Notes under the pieces: generated by a model
Told to the model about the DNA's origin: nothing
What the model saw: only the letters and a program-made list of their open reading frames with translations
Databases searched by the model: none
Source: an uncultured Eubacteriales bacterium
GTDB taxonomy: Bacteria > Bacillota > Clostridia > Oscillospirales > Oscillospiraceae
DNA length: 64,000 nucleotides
NCBI GenBank assembly: GCA_900546615.1
Contig: URDJ01000004.1
Location: 23,613 to 87,612, forward strand
Direction: 5' to 3'
Part shown: positions 20,401 through 28,702 of the stretch, piece after piece
How the letters are laid out: each line of letters begins with the position of its first letter
Numbering within the stretch: the stretch's first letter is position 1
Translations under genes and position numbers: made by a program

Positions 20401-21316
20401 CTATGTCAACATCGACAACATCTATGTTCCGTTCTTGCCGGATATTGCCGCGTATGAAGCCGAGTCTGCGGCGCTGCACAACGGTCCTGCCCGCGCAACC
20501 AACCACTGGTACTATTCCGGCTCAGGCTTTGCTGCGGGAATAGAGCAGGTCGGCAGCAGCGTTGAATTCCGAAACGTTACTGTGCCGACAAGCGGGACAT
20601 ACGATATGACCATGCGCTATGCCAACGGCAACGGGACGGAAAAGACGCTCAACGTGTATGTAAACGGGACATATAGCGAAACCGCTTCCCTGAGCAGTCC
20701 CGGCACTGATTGGAACTCGTGGCAGAACTGGGAGGGTGATGTCCAGCTGAATGCCGGACAGAACACCATCGCCTTTGTGTTTGACACTGGCAACAGCGGG
20801 TACGTGAATCTGGACAAGCTCGAAGTCACTAACGACTCTGCTGCGGAGCCAGGAGTTGAGGTCAATCTGCTTGACAACGGAGGCTTCGAGCGGCCGACAT
20901 GGGAGAGCAGTAATTGGACGGAATGGCATCCTGACGGTCAGACCCAGGCGTATGGCGTAGACAAAGGCATAGGGATGAATCCGCCTGAGACGGCCAAAGA
21001 AGGTGAACAGAGAGCGTATTTCTATCTGAGCTCCGCGTATCAGCAGAGCATACATCAGGTTAACAACGTAAGCCAAGGCACTTACCGGCTCGAGTTTTGG
21101 GCAAGATGTTTCAATACTGCGCCAACGACCGCCAGAGCGGAAATAACCTGCGCAGGCGGCCAGCCCACATACTGCAATATAGCGCAGAGCAATGAGTGGA
21201 GGCATTATGAGGTAAGCGGCCTGAACCTGACAGGAAGTGTGGATGTCGGCTTTTATGTGGATTCGCCCGGAGGAACGACACTGCAAATTGATGGAGTAAG
21301 ACTGATAAGAGAGTAG
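17468..21316 (+). CDS. Large secreted GH31 enzyme with three C-terminal carbohydrate-binding modules
   Basis: A 1282-residue protein starting at GTG, seven bases after GAAAGGAGG. A signal peptide ends near PASAS (residues 33-38). The GH31 barrel shows IDSYGIDYDWKQYG, the predicted nucleophile Asp435 in WWNDE and the predicted acid/base Asp497 in IWSGDV. It is followed by two CBM35/CBM6-like modules (about residues 855-985 and 994-1122, each beginning YEAE and ending with a NIDNI or NLDKL type strand) and a third beta-sandwich module (about 1131-1282, NLLDNGGFERP start, CBM4/9-like). Size and layout recall the extracellular 6-alpha-glucosyltransferases that process starch for cycloalternan, but hydrolase activity is equally possible. 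It ends the sugar locus and is followed by a strong hairpin. Confidence 0.85.
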   Translation: MNTGSCRRQIMRGGLAVMLAALILLTSIFALVVPASASVESLGNVINATVSGSTVTLTIDNGSEPSDDILEIQVCESDILKVNYRPDGVASSASTPIIDPELSWQTVSAQIDVSGDPITISTGDMQISISRNPCRMTVKNGDGETLFWEPDTGGVFHDGVRFVRSGGQNMYGLSSYACFEGNGELLRNNTTKEIMAGQQGNSGGPFVWSTAGYGILVDSDGGYSVLESSSNKLEFYYGDTTTATRRYFKDNVEYYIMFGEPEDIMENYSHITGESPMLPEWSLGFSNYEWGINQSELYEMIELYRAKDIPIDSYGIDYDWKQYGNDNYGEFAWNTVNFPDAATTALKTAMLNEGIKLIGITKPRIVTKLSDGSVTQQGSDAETGGYFYPGHAEYTDYFYPVTVRSIDPYSASCREWWWEHSEDAFDKGIVGWWNDETDTVASGSANYWFGNYTTLHLSQAIYEGQREYTNDNVRVWQTARNYYPGTQRYATTIWSGDVGTQFAIDENIWWTNGLNDQKAIMLSTINNGQMKWGSDGGGFNQNTGTIENPSPELYTRWLQLAAFSPVFRVHGNFNHQRQPWYYGSTAEENAKAVIQLRYSMMPYIYSYEYKALEKGVGLVKPLLFDYPDDPNVANYSDAWMFGDWLLVSPVTERYETTKWIYLPAGTWIDYFTGLEYQGGQYIAYAVNGESWTDVPLFIKEGAIIPTQKVLDYVDEESITELEIDIFPDSVQSQFLLYDDDGSSYDYEDGVFFKQSISARDNGTSGITVSLGSAEGTYDSSYASYILKLHGSAASSVTSGGSGLTKYDSLDALRSAASEGYAVGKDIYGDVTYVKVDAGVSRNITATGSVPQSAEGMRYEAEDASLSGDSTDGMAGSNNNHTGYTGTGFADKFETDGAAVTFRVNGKTAGQYPVDIRYSNGGASAASLSIYVNGTFIRQVDFAQTSSWDSWATITEDLPLAAGANSIKLEFDSESGDTGYVNIDNIYVPFLPDIAAYEAESAALHNGPARATNHWYYSGSGFAAGIEQVGSSVEFRNVTVPTSGTYDMTMRYANGNGTEKTLNVYVNGTYSETASLSSPGTDWNSWQNWEGDVQLNAGQNTIAFVFDTGNSGYVNLDKLEVTNDSAAEPGVEVNLLDNGGFERPTWESSNWTEWHPDGQTQAYGVDKGIGMNPPETAKEGEQRAYFYLSSAYQQSIHQVNNVSQGTYRLEFWARCFNTAPTTARAEITCAGGQPTYCNIAQSNEWRHYEVSGLNLTGSVDVGFYVDSPGGTTLQIDGVRLIRE

Positions 21317-21354
21317 TAAAGAATTTGTCAGGTGTAAACTAGTTACATTTGCCC

Positions 21355-21390
21355 ACAAGAGGGAGTTTCAGTTTTGAAACTCCCTCTTGT
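21355..21390 (+). terminator. Perfect 16-bp stem hairpin ending the GH31 locus
   Basis: The arms 21355-21370 and 21375-21390 are exact reverse complements around the loop GTTT. The stem starts 38 bases after the last GH31 stop. The tail after the stem (TAAC) has few T, so it may rely on stem strength or Rho. Confidence 0.75.
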
Positions 21391-21626
21391 TAACATGTGA
21401 GAGCAGACGGATTTGTTTACACAAAGTCCATTGACTGTGATGCCGAACAAATCAGCAATTTGTATCTTAAATCTGGACTTGCACATTTGCATAAGCGCTC
21501 GTCAAAAAATAAACTTTATATGTAGTCTGGGCTACAAACCGCATTGTACCGGGTGTCGGGCTGCTTTATCATTGCCTCAGACGGCGGGTTTTCCGCCATG
21601 TTTGAATTTGGCAAGGAGGAATTAAA
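21391..21626 (+). promoter_or_regulatory. Control region of the first molybdenum hydroxylase operon
   Basis: This stretch has no gene. It holds a small inverted repeat TTTGT-TTAC-ACAAA (21412-21425), the type of symmetric site Crp/Fnr-family regulators bind, and a possible sigma-A promoter TTGCAT (21487-21492) with a 17-base spacer to TAAACT (21510-21515). The Crp/Fnr-like gene at the end of the operon is the natural candidate regulator. Both sites are weak calls. The ribosome site AAGGAGGA lies just before the first gene. Confidence 0.35.
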
Positions 21627-22154
21627 ATGGGCGTGGATACCACCACTTTGACGGTAAACGGCGTCCGGCGCGTGTTCTCGATGGGCGAGGCCTTCGGCCA
21701 GGTACCCTACAGCGAGACTCTGCTCGAGACCCTGCGCGACCGGCTCGGGCTGACGGCAGCCAAAAAGGCCTGTGACGGCGGCGCATGCGGTTGCTGCACC
21801 GTAATCAAGGACGGCGAGGCGGTGCCCTCGTGCTCGCTGCTTACCGTTGACTGCGACGGCTCCGAGATAACCACCCTCGAGGGCCTGGCGGACAAGGAGA
21901 CCGGCGAGCTCTCGAAGGTCCAGCAGGCTTTTCTGGACTACAATGCCTTCCAGTGCGGCTTCTGCACGCCGGGCATCATCATGACCACCACGGCGCTGCT
22001 GGACAAGAACCCCAACCCCACGCAGGAGGAAGTCCGCGACGCGCTCTCCGGCAACTACTGCCGCTGCATCAGCCAGTACCACGTCTTTGAAGCCATTGAT
22101 TCCCTGACGGGCCGCGGCGTGGACCTCGAAGAGAAATGGGAGGGCAGGAGATGA
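21627..22154 (+). CDS. [2Fe-2S] subunit of a xanthine dehydrogenase/aldehyde oxidase family enzyme
   Basis: A 175-residue small subunit carrying two [2Fe-2S] clusters. The N-terminal plant-type ferredoxin domain shows the CDGGACGCC cysteines plus a later Cys (VPSCSLL). The C-terminal four-helix domain shows CGFCTPG and CRC. These eight cysteines carry electrons from the molybdenum site to the FAD. The gene starts after AAGGAGGA and its TGA overlaps the ATG of the molybdopterin subunit (ATGA), so the two are translationally coupled. The family is certain; the substrate is not. Confidence 0.93.
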   Translation: MGVDTTTLTVNGVRRVFSMGEAFGQVPYSETLLETLRDRLGLTAAKKACDGGACGCCTVIKDGEAVPSCSLLTVDCDGSEITTLEGLADKETGELSKVQQAFLDYNAFQCGFCTPGIIMTTTALLDKNPNPTQEEVRDALSGNYCRCISQYHVFEAIDSLTGRGVDLEEKWEGRR

Positions 22155-24475
22155 AGCACTTCGGAAACGAGAACTACACGCAGGAGAACTATCGCTACGT
22201 CGGCCGCGTCAACGTCCCTCGGAAGGATGCCTACGAGATAGTCACCGGCAAGTGCACCTTCCTGGACGATTTCACACTGCCGCAGATGCTCATAGGCCGC
22301 GCCAAGCGCAGCCCGCACGCCCACGCGCGGATAAAGAGCATTAACGTCGAGCGCGCGAAGGCTGTAAACGGCGTCGCGGCGGTGCTGACCTACAAGGACA
22401 TCGACCAGAGCTGGCTCATGGGCTGGCCGCCGATGAAGCCCATTTTGGGCGAGCGCGTGCTTTACGTTGGCGACCCCGTAGCGCTGGTCGCGGCGGAGAC
22501 GCGCGAGATAGCCGACGCTGCCATCGAGCTCATCGACGTGGAGTACGAGGTGCTGCCCGCGGTTACAAGCGGCATCGAGGCCGTGAAGGACGGCGCGCCG
22601 CAGCTCTATCCCGGCATGTTCGAGCACAACATCGTGACGCCGGGCTACCCGCCCTTCCAGAAGGACGGCGCGTTCTGGCACCTTGTGAAGGGCGACCCGG
22701 AAAAGGGCTTTGAGGACTGCGCCTACATAGCCGAGGACACGGTGGAGTTCTCCAAGATGGCCGCGCCGGCCTCGCCGGAGCCGCCCGGGGCCATAGTCCG
22801 CTGGGAAGGCGGCAAGGACTTCACGGTCTGGTGCGACACGCAGTCGGGCTACATCTGCAAGATAACCAACGCCTCGGTTATCGAGGGCTGCAACATGGAC
22901 ATCCACACCTTCAACGTCGGCGGCAGCTACGGCAACAAGCAGAGCCAGGTGCAGATAGTGTCGTCAGCGGCGGTGCTGTCCATGAAGACGGGCCGGCCGG
23001 TGAAGTTCTACCAGACGAAGACGGAGCAGCTGTGCTGCTTCGAGACCCGCCTGGGCAGCCAGGTACACGCGAAGATAGGCATGGACAAGGACGGCGTCGT
23101 GAAGGCCGTGAAGGCTGAGTGGACGGTGGACACGGGCTGCCTGAGCAACGCCACGCAGGGCCAGATAGGCGTCGGCATAGGCGAGGCGCAGCTGGTCATG
23201 TGCAAGTGCCCGAACTGGGACCTGGACACCAACCTCGTCGTGACGAACAAGCAGCCGGCGGGCATAGTGCGCGGCTACGGCGGCCAGGAGCTGAACTCCT
23301 GTCTCTCGCTGCTAATAGGCCGGACGATGCGCGCGGGCAACTTTGACCCGGTGGAGTGCTACAAGAAGAACTACGTCGGTGAGGGCGACGTCTACACCTG
23401 GCGCGACGGGCGTCAGTGGCAGGCACACTCGATTAGCTACGTCAAGGCAATCGAGGCGGCGGCGGAGAAGTTTGGCTGGAAGCGCCGCTGGAAGGGCTGG
23501 GGCGTGCCGAGCTGGACCAGCGAAGACGGCAAGAAGGTGCGCGGCGTCGGCTGCGGTATCATCGGCAACGCGGACATCGGCGAGGACAACACCGAGGCCT
23601 ACGTCCGGGTCGTGCCCGACCTCATCGGCGACAAGGCCCGCATCGTGCTCCAGACGAACATCACGGAGTCGGGCATGGGCCAGCGCAGCAATATCGTCAA
23701 GATGGTCGCTGAGGTCATGAACGTGCCATTTGATAAAGTTGACATAACACCTGGAGACACGATGATTAACCCGACGGGCTTCGGCCTTTGCGGTTCGCGC
23801 GGCACGATAACCTACGGCCACGCGGTGACGAGCGCTGCCGAGGACGCGCGGCACAAGCTTTTTGAGCTCGCGAAGCCCTATCTCGAGGTGGCCGAGGACA
23901 GCATGTACCTGACGGACTACGGCGTGGCGACCGTGGCGCGCCCCGGCAAGTTCGTGAGTTGGAAGAAGCTCATCCCGCAGGACCTGACGCTCACGGGCTA
24001 CGGCCAGCATCTTGAGAACTTCTCAACGCCGAACATGTTCATCGTGTTCCTTGAGGTCGAGGTGGACAAGGAGACGGGCAAGGTGGACGTGCTGAACATG
24101 CTGGGCGGCACGGATTGCGGCCAGATAATTGACCCCTCGGGCCTGGAGATGCAGGCGCAGGGCGGCATCGGCTCGGCCTCGCTGGACACGGCGACCTTTG
24201 AGGAGCACATCATCGACCCGGCGACGGGCCGGAACCTCAGCTACGACATGATAGAGTACAAGTGGCGTCCCTTCAACGAGTTCCCGGACTACACGACCTG
24301 CTTCCTTGAGAGCAAGTTCGACACCTTCCAGTTCAAGGCGACGGGCGTGGGCGAGATAGCGGGCGCGGCGGCGGCGAGCGCCACGATGCAGGCCATCTCG
24401 AACGCCATAGGCGTGCAGGTCTCGCAGTACCCGGCGACGCCGGACGTCATTTTGAAGGCCCTGGGCAGGATCTGA
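22151..24475 (+). CDS. Molybdopterin-binding catalytic subunit, xanthine dehydrogenase family
   Basis: A 774-residue large subunit; the ATG at 22151 overlaps the previous stop. The first domain (about residues 20-130) has the a/b hammerhead fold pattern (GKCTFLDDFTLPQML, AKRSPHAHARIKSIN). The molybdopterin-binding body has GGSYGNKQSQVQI, QPAGIVRGYGGQE, ITESGMGQRSN, CGSRGT and, near the C-terminus, GVGEIAGAAAAS, where the Glu corresponds to the catalytic base of xanthine dehydrogenase. The enzyme hydroxylates a carbon next to nitrogen or oxidises an aldehyde. The motif GEIAGAA differs from GEPP in classical purine enzymes, so the substrate is likely something else. Confidence 0.9.
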   Translation: MKHFGNENYTQENYRYVGRVNVPRKDAYEIVTGKCTFLDDFTLPQMLIGRAKRSPHAHARIKSINVERAKAVNGVAAVLTYKDIDQSWLMGWPPMKPILGERVLYVGDPVALVAAETREIADAAIELIDVEYEVLPAVTSGIEAVKDGAPQLYPGMFEHNIVTPGYPPFQKDGAFWHLVKGDPEKGFEDCAYIAEDTVEFSKMAAPASPEPPGAIVRWEGGKDFTVWCDTQSGYICKITNASVIEGCNMDIHTFNVGGSYGNKQSQVQIVSSAAVLSMKTGRPVKFYQTKTEQLCCFETRLGSQVHAKIGMDKDGVVKAVKAEWTVDTGCLSNATQGQIGVGIGEAQLVMCKCPNWDLDTNLVVTNKQPAGIVRGYGGQELNSCLSLLIGRTMRAGNFDPVECYKKNYVGEGDVYTWRDGRQWQAHSISYVKAIEAAAEKFGWKRRWKGWGVPSWTSEDGKKVRGVGCGIIGNADIGEDNTEAYVRVVPDLIGDKARIVLQTNITESGMGQRSNIVKMVAEVMNVPFDKVDITPGDTMINPTGFGLCGSRGTITYGHAVTSAAEDARHKLFELAKPYLEVAEDSMYLTDYGVATVARPGKFVSWKKLIPQDLTLTGYGQHLENFSTPNMFIVFLEVEVDKETGKVDVLNMLGGTDCGQIIDPSGLEMQAQGGIGSASLDTATFEEHIIDPATGRNLSYDMIEYKWRPFNEFPDYTTCFLESKFDTFQFKATGVGEIAGAAAASATMQAISNAIGVQVSQYPATPDVILKALGRI

Positions 24476-24491
24476 GGAAGGAGCGGAAAAG

Positions 24492-26861
24492 ATGAAGAAT
24501 TTTGACTATGTTCGGCCCGGCTCCTGCGTGGAGGCGGCAAAGGAACTGACAGAGGGCGCGGTGTACATAGCGGGCGGAAGTGACCTGCTGGGTACGCTCA
24601 AGCAGGAGATACTGCCCAAATACCCCAAAAAGCTCGTGAGCCTCAAGAAACTGCCTGACATGAAGGGCATCCGGCTCGAGGACGGAGCGCTCAAAATAGG
24701 CGCCATGACCACGCTCAGCGAGGTCTGCGAGAGCGAGACGGTCAAAGAGAGCGCACCGGCGCTCGCTGAGGCGGCGCACTCCGTCGCCACGCCGCTCATC
24801 CGCCAGCTCGGCACCGTGGGCGGCAATCTCTGTCAGGACGTGCGCTGCTGGTTCTACCGCTACCCCAACGAGGTCGGCGGCAGGCTCGACTGTGCCAGAA
24901 AGGGCGGCTCCGAGTGCTTTGCCCTCAAGGGCGACTCGAGATACCACAGCATCTTCGGCGGCATGAAGGTTGCGTCGCCGGTCGGCTGCTCCGGCGGCTG
25001 CCCGAACAACACGGACATCGGCGCGTACATGGAAAAACTGCGCGCGGGTGACTGGGCCGCGGCGGCCGAGATCTTCTACCGCGTGAACCCCATGCCCACC
25101 ATCACCAGCCGCGTCTGCGCGCACCTGTGTGAAAACCACTGCAACCGCATGACCGTCATGGCCACGCAGGACGCCTCAGAGGCCGACGACTGCGTCTCCA
25201 TCCACACCGTGGAGCGCGCGCTGGGCGACTACGCCATGCAGCACAAGGACGTGTACTACAAGGCCCCTGAGAGCGAGACCGGCGTGAACGTCGCCGTCGT
25301 GGGCGCAGGCCCTGCAGGCCTCACCGCCGCGTACTACCTGCGCAAGGCGGGCCACAGCGTCACGGCCTACGAGAAGATGGAGAAGGCCGGCGGCATGCTC
25401 CAGTACGCCATACCCAACTACCGCCTGCCGAAGCACTACGTGGACGAGGTTGCCGCCGCCATAGAGGGCATGGGCGTGCACTTCGAGTACGGCAAGGAGC
25501 TGGGCCGCGACTTCGATGCTGAGTGCCTCGAAAAGCGCTTCGACAAGGTGTTCTACGCGACCGGCGCGTGGAAGCGCCCGGTTCTGGGCTTCGACGGAGA
25601 GGAGTTCACCGAATTCGGCCTGGAGTTCCTGGTCGAGGTCAACAAGTGGATGAACAAGAAGAAGCGCGAGAACGTCATCGTCATCGGCGGCGGCAACGTG
25701 GCCATGGACGTGGCGGTGACGGCGAAGCGTCTGGGCGCCAAGAGCGTGACGCTTATCTTCCGCAAGCCGGAGAACGAGCTTACGGCGTCGCGCGAGGAGA
25801 TCGAGCGCGCGAAGGAGGAAGGCGTGCAGATCATGCCCCAGTGGGGCGTGAAGCGTGCGCTGTACAAGGACGGCCAGGTCACGGGCATGGAGCTCAAGCG
25901 CACGTTCTACACGCGCGACGAGAAGGGCAAGCTGGTGCTGCACTACGACGAGGACGAGACGACCATCGTGAACGCGGACAGCGTGCTCATGGCTGCGGGC
26001 CAGCAGGTTGACCTCAGCTTCCTCGGCGACTACGCGAGCGCGAGGGGCCGTCTGGTGGTCGACGAGGAGAGCCAGGCGACGAGCCACACGGGCGTTTACG
26101 CGGGCGGCGACATAGTGTCCGGCCCGAGTACGGTCATCTCTGCCATCCGTCAGGGGCGCAACGCGGCGGAGGCGATAAACGCGAGCGTGGGGATAGCGAA
26201 GCCAGTGTACAAGCACGAGGGCTTTTTGAAGTTCGACCCGAGCTTTGCCGAGCTGCACCGTGGCGTTAAGGACATCAGCATTCCGGTGGAGGAGCGCAAT
26301 CTGGAGCGCGAGGACACGGTGACCATCAGCATGGAGGCTGCCGAGGCCGAGGCCAGGCGCTGCATGAACTGCGGCTGCTACTCCGTCAACGCCTCCGACC
26401 TCTCGCCGGTGCTGGTAGCCCTGGGCGCGACGGTGAAGACGACGAAGCGCGAGTTTTCAGCGGCGGAGCTGTTCACACAGGAGCTGAAGGTCAAGGATAA
26501 GCTCGAGCCGGACGAGATAGTGACGGAGGTCAGCATCCCGGCGCAGGAGGGCGCAGTAACGCACTACGACAAGTTCCGACTGCGGGACAGCGTGGACTTC
26601 GCTATGGTGAGCCTCGCGTCGAGCTACAAACTGGAGGGCGGCAAAATCGCGTCGGCAAGTCTTGTGCTGGGCGGCGTTGCGCCGGTGCCGCTCAGGAGGG
26701 AGGCGGCGGAAGCCTATCTGGCAGGCCGCGAGCCGGACGCCGAGACCGCCAAGGCGGCGGCGGAGCTGGCGCTGGAGGGCGCGCTGCCCTTCGAGAAGAA
26801 CGCCTACAAGGTGCAGGTGGCCAAAACGCTGGTCGAGCGCTCGGTGCTGCGTCTGCGCTGA
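24492..26861 (+). CDS. FAD subunit of a molybdenum hydroxylase with an inserted GltD-like NAD(P)H oxidoreductase domain
   Basis: A 789-residue fusion. Residues 1-160 are the N-terminal part of a CoxM/XdhB-type FAD subunit (YIAGGSDLLG, RQLGTVGGNLCQD, RCWFYRYP, GDSRYHSIFGG). Residues about 163-630 are a complete GltD-like module: a cysteine cluster domain (CSGGCPNNTDIGAYM, CAHLCENHCNR), a FAD motif VAVVGAGPAGLTAAYYL near 268, an NAD(P) motif VIVIGGGNVAMDVA near 395 and YAGGDIVSGPSTV near 535. The FAD subunit then resumes at CYSVNASDLSPVLVALGA and finishes with its C-terminal domain. The module thus lies inside a conserved loop rather than at an end. It could link the hydroxylase directly to NAD(P)H and an Fe-S chain. 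It follows the Mo subunit by 16 bases. Confidence 0.88.
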   Translation: MKNFDYVRPGSCVEAAKELTEGAVYIAGGSDLLGTLKQEILPKYPKKLVSLKKLPDMKGIRLEDGALKIGAMTTLSEVCESETVKESAPALAEAAHSVATPLIRQLGTVGGNLCQDVRCWFYRYPNEVGGRLDCARKGGSECFALKGDSRYHSIFGGMKVASPVGCSGGCPNNTDIGAYMEKLRAGDWAAAAEIFYRVNPMPTITSRVCAHLCENHCNRMTVMATQDASEADDCVSIHTVERALGDYAMQHKDVYYKAPESETGVNVAVVGAGPAGLTAAYYLRKAGHSVTAYEKMEKAGGMLQYAIPNYRLPKHYVDEVAAAIEGMGVHFEYGKELGRDFDAECLEKRFDKVFYATGAWKRPVLGFDGEEFTEFGLEFLVEVNKWMNKKKRENVIVIGGGNVAMDVAVTAKRLGAKSVTLIFRKPENELTASREEIERAKEEGVQIMPQWGVKRALYKDGQVTGMELKRTFYTRDEKGKLVLHYDEDETTIVNADSVLMAAGQQVDLSFLGDYASARGRLVVDEESQATSHTGVYAGGDIVSGPSTVISAIRQGRNAAEAINASVGIAKPVYKHEGFLKFDPSFAELHRGVKDISIPVEERNLEREDTVTISMEAAEAEARRCMNCGCYSVNASDLSPVLVALGATVKTTKREFSAAELFTQELKVKDKLEPDEIVTEVSIPAQEGAVTHYDKFRLRDSVDFAMVSLASSYKLEGGKIASASLVLGGVAPVPLRREAAEAYLAGREPDAETAKAAAELALEGALPFEKNAYKVQVAKTLVERSVLRLR

Positions 26862-26909
26862 CTTGACAGGGGCGGTGGAGCCGGGTATCATCGAAGCGGA
26901 GGGATGGGC

Positions 26910-27611
26910 ATGAAGGTCAACCCGAAGATCAGGATAAAGGTGCCCGGCTTCATCAGCTCGAGACAGAACGCATGGTTTTTTCAAAGGCTGGGTGAAGCTG
27001 TGGAGTTCCGCGCGGACCAGCTCATAGCCGTGCCGGGTATGTACCCGAGATACAGCTATTTCCTGAAGACGGGCCGGGTCATCGCGGGCATTGTGAACAG
27101 CGCGGAGAACCAGCGACTGATGCTGTCGTTTGAGGACGACAGCCTGCTGTTGGAGCAGTATCAGCTGACGGGCAAGCCATGCGACCTGTACTACCGGGCG
27201 GTGACGGATTGCACGGCGCAGATGATATCCTACCACGACATCACGCAGGCGATGAAGTCGGATTTTTCAGTTACACTGGACATTCTCAACGCGATATCGG
27301 ACTTGGGAGCGATGTCATTGCAGCAGCGAATGTTTGAGACGGAGGCCGACGCGACGGAGAAGGTCTGCGGACAGTTTCTGGACTTTGCGCTGGTCTTTGG
27401 TGAGGAGGAAAACGGCGAGATAGTGATAACTGAGCGCCTGACGCAGGACAAGATAGGCGCCCTGAGCGGCCTGCACAGGGTAACGGTGGCGCGCGAACTG
27501 AAGAAGCTGCGCGAGCACGGCCTGCTTCGCGTGGAAGACGGCCTGTACCGCATACGCAGCCTGAACGCGCTCATCGAATACTGTGACAGCCACACAGGAG
27601 AGCCGCATTGA
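26910..27611 (+). CDS. Crp/Fnr-family transcriptional regulator
   Basis: A 233-residue regulator. I favour the ATG at 26910, six bases after GCGGAGGG, over the ATG at 26904, which sits almost on that site. The N-terminal part fits a cyclic-nucleotide-binding type beta barrel (FRADQLIAVPGMYPRYSYFLKTGRVIAGIV), followed by a long dimer helix and a winged helix-turn-helix (LTQDKIGALSGLHRVTVARELKKLREHGLL, split here as LTQDKIGALSGL and HRVTVARELKKL). It has no N-terminal cysteine cluster of the Fnr type, so it probably senses a small molecule rather than oxygen through Fe-S. It lies 48 bases after the FAD fusion gene and most likely controls that operon. Confidence 0.85.
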   Translation: MKVNPKIRIKVPGFISSRQNAWFFQRLGEAVEFRADQLIAVPGMYPRYSYFLKTGRVIAGIVNSAENQRLMLSFEDDSLLLEQYQLTGKPCDLYYRAVTDCTAQMISYHDITQAMKSDFSVTLDILNAISDLGAMSLQQRMFETEADATEKVCGQFLDFALVFGEEENGEIVITERLTQDKIGALSGLHRVTVARELKKLREHGLLRVEDGLYRIRSLNALIEYCDSHTGEPH

Positions 27612-27635
27612 TGGACTGTACGCCGAAATAAGCAG

Positions 27636-27669
27636 CTCCCCGGCCCGAAAAACGGGCCGGGGAGTTTTA
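27636..27669 (+). terminator. Intrinsic terminator after the Crp/Fnr gene
   Basis: A 12-bp perfect stem (27636-27647 with 27653-27664, arms CTCCCCGGCCCG and its complement) with loop AAAAA is followed by TTTTAT. It separates this operon from the convergent minus-strand operon ending at 27689. Confidence 0.9.
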
Positions 27670-27688
27670 TATCGTACAGCTGCGGTAC

Positions 27689-28666
27689 TCAGCAGAATTT
27701 GTGGATGGTCTCGACGCACTCAGCCATCATGCTCTCAATTGCGTCCTTGACGGGCAGAATGTCGTGGATGAGGCCGACGGTCTCGCCGACGCAGATGTAG
27801 GCGCTGTTCTCGACGTCGCCTGTCTCGAAGAACATCTCGCGTACCTTGGCGCCGTTGATGTCGCCCGCTACCTCGGGGAACTTAGCCCCGGCGCGCTCGC
27901 GCTCGATGACGCTCTTGGTCATGTTGGTCTTGTAGACGCGGGTGGTGTTGGTGTAGGACCGGAGCATGAGCGCGGTGTCCATCTCAGTGGCTTTCTCAGC
28001 GATGTTCTTTTTGACTGCGTCGAGGACGGGGCACTCCTCGGTCAGCAGGAAACGGGTGCCGAGGTAGACGCCTGCCGCGCCGAGCATGAGCGCTGCGGCC
28101 ATCTGACGGCCGGTACCCACGCCGCCTGCGGTGATGACGGGGATATTCAGCGCCTGTATCATGCTCGGGGTGAGCACCATGGAGCCGATGTCGTTTTCAC
28201 CGGGGTGCCCGGCGCACTCAAAGCCGTCGGCGACAATCATGTCGCAGCCTGCGTTCTGGGCCTTGAGAGCGTGCTTCACGATGGTGCACTTGTGTATCCA
28301 GATGATACCCGCGCCCTTTATCTTAGCGATGCGTTCCTCGGAGGGTAGGCGGCCGGCAGTCTCGATGATTTTGACGCCTTCTTCGATGCAGACCCTGATG
28401 TAGCCGTCGAAGTCCGGCTCAAAGGAGGCGGGCAGGAAGGTGATGTTCACGGCGAAGGGCTTGTCGGTCTTTTCGCGGACCTTCTTTATCTCGCCGCGCA
28501 GGTCCTCGGCGGTGAAGAAGGTCGAGGACGAGATGATGCCGAGACCGCCGGCTTCGGAGACCGCTGCCGCAAGTTCAGCCTTGGCGATCCACTGCATGCA
28601 GCCCTGCATGATAGGGTATTCGATGCCGAGCATTTCGGTTGCGGCGGTTTTAACGTGTGTGTTCAT
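27689..28666 (-). CDS. Nitronate monooxygenase / FabK-like FMN flavoprotein
   Basis: A 325-residue TIM-barrel flavoprotein of the 2-nitropropane dioxygenase family. Visible landmarks are the N-terminal YPIMQGCMQWIAKAELAAAV, a GGLGIISSS phosphate region, GFECAGHPGEND and the FMN phosphate motif ITAGGVGTGRQMAAALMLGA with GTRFLLTEE. Members include nitronate monooxygenases and the enoyl-ACP reductase FabK. It is the last gene of the minus-strand CoA operon, so a reductase acting on an unsaturated acid derivative is a fair alternative to nitronate oxidation. Its start has AGGTATAC-type spacing, with GGAGG upstream on the minus strand. Confidence 0.82.
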   Translation of the reverse strand: MNTHVKTAATEMLGIEYPIMQGCMQWIAKAELAAAVSEAGGLGIISSSTFFTAEDLRGEIKKVREKTDKPFAVNITFLPASFEPDFDGYIRVCIEEGVKIIETAGRLPSEERIAKIKGAGIIWIHKCTIVKHALKAQNAGCDMIVADGFECAGHPGENDIGSMVLTPSMIQALNIPVITAGGVGTGRQMAAALMLGAAGVYLGTRFLLTEECPVLDAVKKNIAEKATEMDTALMLRSYTNTTRVYKTNMTKSVIERERAGAKFPEVAGDINGAKVREMFFETGDVENSAYICVGETVGLIHDILPVKDAIESMMAECVETIHKFC

Positions 28667-28702
28667 AAGTATACCTCCAGGAAAATGTGTAAGAGCAGTT
28701 TA

